From assembly GCA_030740295.1 (NCBI GenBank), contig JASLXP010001114.1, forward strand, positions 1 to 7,357: a stretch of DNA of 7,357 nt, in the 5' to 3' direction. Shown here piece after piece: positions 1 to 6,500 of the stretch. The DNA is from Planctomycetota bacterium. GTDB taxonomy: Bacteria; Planctomycetota; PUPC01; JACPCR01. A model generated the notes under the pieces. It was given only the letters and a program-made list of their open reading frames with translations, ran no database searches and was not told the origin of the DNA. Position numbers and translations under genes: made by a program. Within the stretch, counting starts at the first letter, position 1; every line of letters begins with the position of its first letter.

Positions 1-2162
1 ATGCCAGAGGCAGAACCAACCTCGCACTTGGAAAGCCCTATCAGTATTCCTCCGTTCCCGGCTACCGGCTGACCAAGGATGATGGAGACCTTACCGACCT
101 GACTGATGGACGACTTTCCGAACGAAGGGATGAACGAATCTGGTTCGAGCGACATGGCGTGGCGTGGCATGGAAATCCTGGTGTTGACATTCGGCTCGAC
201 CTCGGTGCAGTTAAGGGCATCGACGAAATTACGATTCGATTCCTTGGCGGGCGGGAGCAGTCCGGACTGAAATTCCCCAAACAGGTGGAAGTGGCGGTGA
301 GCGATAACGATGACACCTATCATCAGGCGGGTGTCTATCGAAAGTTAAGAGACGACGCGGCGTACGGCGTCCCGGCGGAAAAAGGTAAGGCCTGGATGCA
401 CGCCCTGCGTTTTAGAGATCTCAAATCGCGCGGCCGATACGTTGCGCTCAGAATCCAGTTTGACGGCAGCTTCTGCGCGATGGACGAAGTGTTCGTCTTT
501 GGCACTGAGCGAGTGCCCGACACCATCCCGCAGACACTCCGAACGAGGCCTCCCGCGGTATCGCCCTTCGGCCCCAACCGCTACACAGCCTATCCGCTGA
601 AAAGGGACTGGTTTGCCGCCGGCATCGAAACCTGGACCTGCATTGGCGGTTTCAACACTCTTCCCGACAAAAGGAAGCCGATCACCTTAATCCTGGATTT
701 GCCGCCGGAAGTGAACCTGACGAAGACCATGCTCAATGAGCGCTATGGTGGTCGTGCCGTCGACCCGCCGAAACCGACTGCCGTAACTATCAACGATAAA
801 TCCTACCATCGTTACGAAGTGCCAACTCGTGGCCTGTCCGAACGGTTCTGGATGTATCTGTTCTGGAAAATCGATCAGCCGGAAGGCTGGACCGCCCCAG
901 CCATGATCAGTTCCCGTTGGGAGGGAGGCGAACAACCCCCAACGGAAGTTACCTTCCACTCAGTCAGTATCCCGCGCGCCAAACGTCCCGAGCGTTTGCA
1001 TATCAGCCTGGACTGGATGAATCACTTTTTCTGGACCAGAACTCAAGGCTCTGCGCTCGACCTGATCGATCACTGCGGCTTCACCGCCATGCCCTGGTTC
1101 GGACAATGGGTGAAAGCCGAAGACGCAGTACTCAAGAATGCCCTGATGGAAGCCGAGAAGCGCGGGATGGATACCGTCTTCAACTTTTCTCCAATTCACG
1201 CGATCCAGGCAAAGAAGAAAGAGCATCCCGAAATCCTGTGCCAATTGCCCGGGGGCAAGACGGCCAACCTATGCCCAAGCTACCGCGGCCCGCTTCTCAC
1301 CGAGCATCTCGCACTCATCGCTGAGAGATTTGCCTTTCATACCTCGCAGTGGGTATTCCTCGACTGTGAAGTCCACTGGTCGTCACTCGAACAGATTGCC
1401 CAATGCTCGCGGTGTGCAAAGAGCCGAAGCAAAGACGAATCGATCGCTGGATTCGCTGCTCGCAAGGGTGCAGAGATCTTCAGTGACCTGAGAAAACGAC
1501 TCGAAGCCATCAGAACGGAAACCGGCGGCCCGAAATTCAAAATGGGCTCGTACGCCATTCGTCCGGCGGACACTCGGTATCCGGTGCTTCGATTTAAAGA
1601 GCTCTACCCAGACATACTGAACTTCGCGATGCCGAGCATTTACTCCACGCTCCCCGGCCCGGTGAGAACGGGCGTCCGAGCTGATCGCAAAGAGCTGGAT
1701 TGCAGCGCCATCATCCCGTGGCTGCAGCCCGGCACCATGGGCGAGAAGCCGGCCGGCTACATCTACCAGGAGATCCTCAGCAGTTTGCTGTCCGGCGGCA
1801 TGGGCGTCACCTACTACACGCACCATGGATTCGATGCGGCCGACTTCGCGGCTGTCTCGAAAGCCTTAATCATCGCCAGAGAATATGAAGAACTCATTGC
1901 TGACGGCGAACCAATCACGAAGTGGCGAACAGAACCTGAAGGCATCACTTATTTCGGCCTGAAGAAGGGCGACCATGCAATCTGGATGGTGGTCTCAGAT
2001 TCCGACAAGCCACTGGATGTGATGCCGCCGATCCCGATCAATATTACAGATACCCAGCGCATCTCAGTTCAAAAGGCACAGCTCCAGAAGAAGTCTGTGG
2101 AAGGCCTCATTCGTTTTCTCCCGGGAGACGTGCAGGTCTTCATCGGTTCTTGGCTGGAGTGA
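1..2162 (+). CDS. Carbohydrate-binding, glycoside-hydrolase-like TIM-barrel protein (5' partial)
   Basis: The frame is open from the first full codon at base 3 to the TGA at 2160-2162, so the gene enters from the left edge. GTG 159 is only an internal valine, because domain sequence continues upstream of it. Seen from base 18 is an NLALGKPY-type opening with a GDLTDLTDG motif, then LDLG, and the domain closes with MDEVFVFG near residue 109 (numbered from GTG 159). This fits a discoidin (F5/8 type C)-like carbohydrate-binding domain. Residues about 145-270 look like a second beta domain. Residues about 278-585 have the strand/helix rhythm of a TIM barrel, with LDCE (D402, E404) as possible catalytic acids, CSRC at 416-419 and YYTHHGFD at 552-559. 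The last 80 residues resemble the small C-terminal beta domain of many glycosidases. The family is not recognised, and hydrolase activity is inferred from the fold and from the sulfatase gene 43 bases downstream. A signal peptide probably lies just off the edge, since the visible part starts almost at the binding domain. Confidence is high for the gene and moderate for the role. Confidence 0.8.
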   Translation, partial: ARGRTNLALGKPYQYSSVPGYRLTKDDGDLTDLTDGRLSERRDERIWFERHGVAWHGNPGVDIRLDLGAVKGIDEITIRFLGGREQSGLKFPKQVEVAVSDNDDTYHQAGVYRKLRDDAAYGVPAEKGKAWMHALRFRDLKSRGRYVALRIQFDGSFCAMDEVFVFGTERVPDTIPQTLRTRPPAVSPFGPNRYTAYPLKRDWFAAGIETWTCIGGFNTLPDKRKPITLILDLPPEVNLTKTMLNERYGGRAVDPPKPTAVTINDKSYHRYEVPTRGLSERFWMYLFWKIDQPEGWTAPAMISSRWEGGEQPPTEVTFHSVSIPRAKRPERLHISLDWMNHFFWTRTQGSALDLIDHCGFTAMPWFGQWVKAEDAVLKNALMEAEKRGMDTVFNFSPIHAIQAKKKEHPEILCQLPGGKTANLCPSYRGPLLTEHLALIAERFAFHTSQWVFLDCEVHWSSLEQIAQCSRCAKSRSKDESIAGFAARKGAEIFSDLRKRLEAIRTETGGPKFKMGSYAIRPADTRYPVLRFKELYPDILNFAMPSIYSTLPGPVRTGVRADRKELDCSAIIPWLQPGTMGEKPAGYIYQEILSSLLSGGMGVTYYTHHGFDAADFAAVSKALIIAREYEELIADGEPITKWRTEPEGITYFGLKKGDHAIWMVVSDSDKPLDVMPPIPINITDTQRISVQKAQLQKKSVEGLIRFLPGDVQVFIGSWLE

Positions 2163-2188
2163 CCGAATCTTCTATCACCAATCAATTC

Positions 2189-2194
2189 AAAGGA
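2189..2194 (+). promoter_or_regulatory. Probable ribosome binding site of the sulfatase gene
   Basis: AAAGGA lies 11 bases before the ATG at 2206. The spacing is slightly long but usable, and no other purine-rich stretch or start codon lies between it and the ATG. It supports 2206 as the start and thus a sulfatase without a leader peptide. No promoter is evident in the 43-base gap after the upstream stop codon, which fits co-transcription with the upstream gene. Confidence 0.5.
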
Positions 2195-2205
2195 CTGATA
2201 ATCCG

Positions 2206-3519
2206 ATGACCAGCAAACCAAACATCTTGTTCATTCTCGCCGATGACCTCGGCTGGGGAGATGTCAGCTACCACGGCTCCGATATCCGTACGCCCAACAT
2301 TGATCGGCTTGTCCGCAACGGCGTCGAGCTTGATCAACACTACGTCTGTCCGATGTGTACGCCCACGAGGGCCTGCTTTATGACGGGGCGTCATCCCGGC
2401 CGCTTCGGGCGCCATGCCACATCACCCTCGAATCCGCCCGTGCTGCCAGACGGCTATGAGACAATTGCAGCATCGCTGCGCAACTGTGGGTACGACACGG
2501 GTCTGTTCGGCAAATGGCATCTCGGTTCAGCGCCGGAGTTCTGCCCGAACAATTACGGCTTTAATGTCTCGCATGGCAGCCTCGCGGGCGGCGTTGATCC
2601 GTATCTCCATCGATACAAAGAAGGAGAATTCAGTTACACGTGGCATCACGACGGTGAGCTCATCAACGAGCGAGGGCACGTTACCGATCTGATTGCCGAC
2701 CAGGCCGTCGAATTCATCGAAACTCGTGAGAGCCCATGGTTCTGTTACGTGCCTTTCACTGCCGTCCACACACCGATCAAACCGCCGCAGGAATGGGTCG
2801 ATACTTACGAAGGCCAGCACTGGGACGACGACCCCGGATGCGATCACTCGTTCAAACTTTACGCCGCGTATACCAGCCACATGGACCATGCAGTTGGCCG
2901 GTTCATGGAGGCCCTGCAACGCACCTCTCAGGTGGACAACACCATCGTCGTCTTCACATCGGACAACGGGGCCATCCCCGCGGACAACTCGGGGGACACG
3001 AGCAAATATCCCGGGCGGCACGAAGTGCTGCCGCGCCTCGGCAGCAACCTTCCGTTACGGGGCCGTAAGGCACAGCTCTACGAAGGCGGTGTGCGTACGC
3101 CTTCCGTCGTGAGCTGGCCGGGAACGCTGTCGCCCGGTGCCAGAATCGTTCATCCCATGCACATTGTGGACTGGATGCCGACGTTTTGCGGCATGCTCGA
3201 CTACCATCCCGATAATCCGCGATGGGACGGGACTGATGTCTGGCCGCTCCTGTCCGGCGCAACGAACAATCTGCCCGACCGACCGATATTCTGGAACTTC
3301 AGGGGTATGAATTACGGCGTGCGCTATGGCCAGTGGAAGCTGACGACCAACGCCGCGATGGAGGCCGGATCCACCGAGCTGTTCAACATCGCTGAAGACG
3401 AGGCCGAGCAGAACGAAATCTCTCGACAGAATGAAGACGTTGTTTCCGAATTGACGAAAATCATCAACGAGCAGCGCAGTCTCGACGACACCTCAAAAAG
3501 ACCAGACGCTCCAGCGTGA
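2206..3519 (+). CDS. Formylglycine-dependent sulfatase (arylsulfatase family, S1 type)
   Basis: This 437-residue protein should hydrolyse sulfate esters, probably on a sulfated glycan. Its N-terminus NILFILADDLGWGD supplies the metal-binding D13 and D14. The signature CTPTR begins at C51, the cysteine that a formylglycine-generating enzyme would oxidise, and it continues to R55. Other family active-site positions are present: K103 and H105 in FGKWHLG, H188 in AVHTP, D253-N254 in TSDNGA, and K288 in LRGRKAQLYEGG. All the residues expected for activity are therefore present, and the length is usual for a compact family member. The sulfatase core starts only five residues after the ATG, so no signal peptide is visible, which is odd because many planctomycete sulfatases are exported. 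C48 and C57 flank the modified cysteine. The gene follows the hydrolase-like gene by 43 bases and faces the dehydrogenase gene. No formylglycine-generating enzyme is encoded here, so it must act from elsewhere in the genome. The substrate cannot be told from the sequence. Confidence 0.95.
   Translation: MTSKPNILFILADDLGWGDVSYHGSDIRTPNIDRLVRNGVELDQHYVCPMCTPTRACFMTGRHPGRFGRHATSPSNPPVLPDGYETIAASLRNCGYDTGLFGKWHLGSAPEFCPNNYGFNVSHGSLAGGVDPYLHRYKEGEFSYTWHHDGELINERGHVTDLIADQAVEFIETRESPWFCYVPFTAVHTPIKPPQEWVDTYEGQHWDDDPGCDHSFKLYAAYTSHMDHAVGRFMEALQRTSQVDNTIVVFTSDNGAIPADNSGDTSKYPGRHEVLPRLGSNLPLRGRKAQLYEGGVRTPSVVSWPGTLSPGARIVHPMHIVDWMPTFCGMLDYHPDNPRWDGTDVWPLLSGATNNLPDRPIFWNFRGMNYGVRYGQWKLTTNAAMEAGSTELFNIAEDEAEQNEISRQNEDVVSELTKIINEQRSLDDTSKRPDAPA
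2356..2370 (+). other. Sulfatase signature CTPTR codons
   Basis: The codons TGT ACG CCC ACG AGG encode C51 to R55 of the sulfatase. This is the Cys-type C-x-P-x-R motif recognised for conversion of cysteine to formylglycine, the catalytic nucleophile as its hydrate. The family consensus usually has S or A at the fourth position of C-x-P-S/A-R. Threonine is a common variant and is not expected to abolish modification. Confidence 0.9.
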
Positions 3520-3557
3520 ATCCCTGGACCCACGGATGGTCTTTTTCACTGGTCTTT
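3495..3557. terminator. Candidate bidirectional terminator between convergent genes
   Basis: AAAAAGACCA (3495-3504) and TGGTCTTTTT (3537-3546) are perfect 10-base inverted repeats around a 32-base loop. A second right arm, CTGGTCTTT (3549-3557), can pair with AAAGACCAG (3497-3505). The stem ends in T runs when read from either strand, as expected for an element that stops transcription of both the sulfatase gene and the facing dehydrogenase gene. The loop contains further small pairings: ACGCT with AGCGT (3506-3510 and 3513-3517) and CCAG with CTGG (3511-3514 and 3524-3527). The left arm lies inside the last codons of the sulfatase gene. The stem is not very GC-rich and the loop is long, so the strength is uncertain. 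The rest of the gap up to 3592 shows nothing else. Confidence 0.45.
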
Positions 3558-3592
3558 GCTGTCTTCCACCAGGAAGTGATTCCGAAAAGCCG

Positions 3593-6500
3593 TCAACGCG
3601 CTCTCAGCGAAATGTTGTCGACGCCCATGATCTCATTGGCGCCGGCGTAGGCTTCGAGGCGGATGATGATTTGGGTGAGGTCGGACAGGATGCGCTGCCA
3701 TTCGGGTTCGGAGACTCGGAAGGTTCTGGCGTCGAGAGTGAGGCTGTAGGTTGTCCAGGAAACTCCGGGGACGATTGGTTTGGGGCCGGCCGCGTCGGCG
3801 GTCAGCGTTTTGCCGGCTCCGGTGATTTCGACCAGGCCGAAGGCTTCGTGCGGACGGCCGTTTTTGCGGTCGACTGTTCGGGCATCGAATGAAAGAACGG
3901 TTCGATTGCCTGGCTTGAGCTCGGCGTGCCACTCCTTTGGCAGGACGATGGCCATGCGGCCGCCACTGGAGTCGTTCAGTTGGAGCCAGCCGCCGGGACG
4001 GCCGCCTGTTTCCTGAAATTTGGCCGCAGTCTGAGTGCCGTTGTCTGTTATCCGCCAGGCGTCTGTTGGGGTCTCGAATGTTTCGTGCAATCCGGTCAGG
4101 CTGCTCAGGTCATTTCTCAAGGGTCCGGATGTCTTCGATCGCAGGTAGGCGAACAGGTCGCGGATAGCCTGCGGTTTAAATGTGGAGAACAGATTTTCAG
4201 GCATCGGTGACAGTTCGGAATCCTTCATGTGCTCGATGTCATCCCTGGCCAGGAGGGTTCGCTTGTTGTTGGCGTCGAGCAGTGTGACCGTTCTGGGGGT
4301 TGATTCCGCGAGGATGCCTGTAAGCATGCGCTCGTCATCCGTTACGATCACGACGCCCTGGTAAGCCGGCCGAATGACAGCCCCCGGATCGACGGTGTGC
4401 AGCAACAGGTAAGACAATTCGTGTCGCGGATACGGCGTCAGGTCGGGTCCGAACTTTCCGCCCTCACTGTGAAGCTGGTGACACTTCCCGCACAGATTCA
4501 TGAATTGTGTTTTGCCTCGCACGACGTCGCCGGTTCCTTCAAGCACTGTCCTGCCAATCTCCAGCATCTGCTTTCGCTTGTCCTGCGAAGACACGGTTCG
4601 CACTTTTCCCCAGGTCTTTTGAACGAGCTTGCGGATGGTCGGATCGGGGTGGCTCTGGAGTCGAGACAGTTCCTGGTGCGGAATTTCCGTCGAAGACAGT
4701 TGTCCGCCATCGATGGCCTGCAGCAGAGCTTGTGACCAGGCAGCACGGCTGTAAAGGACTTGTCTTGCCTCGGCGCGCAGATCGCGGCTGAGAGATTTGT
4801 ATACCTGGAGAATCATTGTGCCGACGTCGGCCGATTTGAATCGAGCGAGCGAAGCGAGGACGGCAGACTGAATCGCGACGCTGTCGGACTGTTGAAACAG
4901 ATCGAGCAGGGGCTTGAGCGCGGCGTCGTTACCTGTCTGACCGATGGCATCGATTAACTGGACGCGAGTTCGCCCGGCAACCTTTGTGTCGTTCATGCGA
5001 GTGACGGCTTCACGAAGCGCGGCCTCGTTGCCCATTCTCAGAGAGAACATGACCAGCGACTGCGGGTGGTGATCTCCTTTCCATAATCGCGCGAGCGGAG
5101 CCCGAAGCGCATCGGGCATCTTGCCCTGCCTGAGGCCTTGAAGCTGTTTCTCCATGCCGCTGATCACGCGCTCGACATCGCTGGAGGTCGGCGCGAGTGC
5201 CAGCAGTTGTGTACAGGTAGCGAATCCGAGCTCACCGCCTTCTGCCGCGTAACGCCTGGTGAGCCGTGGAATGATCGTTTTCTGCATGAGCGGGCGTACC
5301 CATTCCTTCGGGCTCTTGAGCCAGGAGAGAATCTGTTCCCGGTGGGTCACCGACTTCGACTCCACTGCCCACCAGAGGAGCAGCGGGACGTATGGGTCTG
5401 ACTGGTCCGCGTCATGGCGCGCCAGCTCCGTGGCGATGGCGAGGCAGTCTTCGCCGGGCAGACGTTTGGCCGTGCAGGCGAGCTGGGCGCGGACTCTCAC
5501 GTCGGTTTCGTCACGAGCCAGTTTCATTAACTGGTTACGAATGGCGGTTGATACCTGTAGCTGGTCACCCAGAAGCCGAGCCGTCCACGCGCGAACGATG
5601 GGAAAGCGATGCTGCAAGCTTCTGATCGCCGACCCATCATTTTCATTGAGGCTCTGGCAGAGATTCAGCGCCCAGAGGGCATGGAGCGCATTACGCTCGT
5701 CTTTGGCCTCGTCGAGCAATTTGGCGTGCTTGGGAGCGAGTGATCTGTCGTGGCGTTCGGCCAGCGACTGCAAGGCTCTTCTTGCGCGCAGAATGTTTGG
5801 ATGGAACAACTCGTGAGTCGCACGGGGTTGGAGTAGCGGCTTTAGCCGGGTCTTTTCCTGGACAGCGTTTGGGCCTGGGCGCGCTTTCGCGGAGATGCGA
5901 TAGATACGGCCGCGTTCGGCATCGAAGTTCTTGCGGTCGCGATAGGTGCGCTGGTAGCTGATGTTCCCGTCGTACCAGTCGGCGATGAGCAGTGAGCCAT
6001 TCGCCTCAAGGGCCAGGTCGACCGGTTGGAACCAGGCATCGTCACTCCAGACCAACCGTTCCTGAAACTTCGTTGAAAAGGTCGAGCCGCGGGGCTGCAC
6101 GTCGATCGCATACAAAGCATGATTGAGCGGGTTGGCCGTGATGTATTTGTTTCGCCATTTCGGTGGCCACTGTTCCGCCTGATAAAAGATGCCTCCCACG
6201 CTGAGCTTGCCGATGCTGGATCCGGAGTGAGGCATGTGGCCGAAGTAACCGAAGGTGTGCGGATTATGGAGCGCACCGTGTTTGCCGAAATTCTTGGAAT
6301 GGTATGCGCCCTGCATCTGGTGCAATCCGGGCACGCCCGCGTTCGTCCCTGCGATGGCGTTGCCGAGTCGATCAAAGTCCAGGCCATAGGTATTGCCGCC
6401 GCCTTCCGAGAACAGCTCGAAGCAATCGGTTGCCGGATGGTAGCGCCAGATGCCCTGCTGAAACTTCACTCCGCGGACATCGGCATTGACCGTGCTGCCA

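Noticed and set aside
1..72. ATG at base 1 as a gene start
   Set aside because: Its frame meets TGA at 70-72, while the frame with domain sequence begins at base 3.
159..161. GTG 159 as the true start of the left gene
   Set aside because: The binding domain clearly begins upstream, at about base 18 in the same open frame, so this codon is internal.
2527..3021. Open frame on the minus strand inside the sulfatase gene
   Set aside because: The opposite strand encodes the conserved sulfatase core with all active-site residues, so this frame is a shadow.
5259..5816. Long open frame on the plus strand opposite the dehydrogenase gene
   Set aside because: It lies antisense to the HEAT-like region, has no recognisable motif, and has a serine- and arginine-rich composition typical of a shadow frame in GC-rich DNA.
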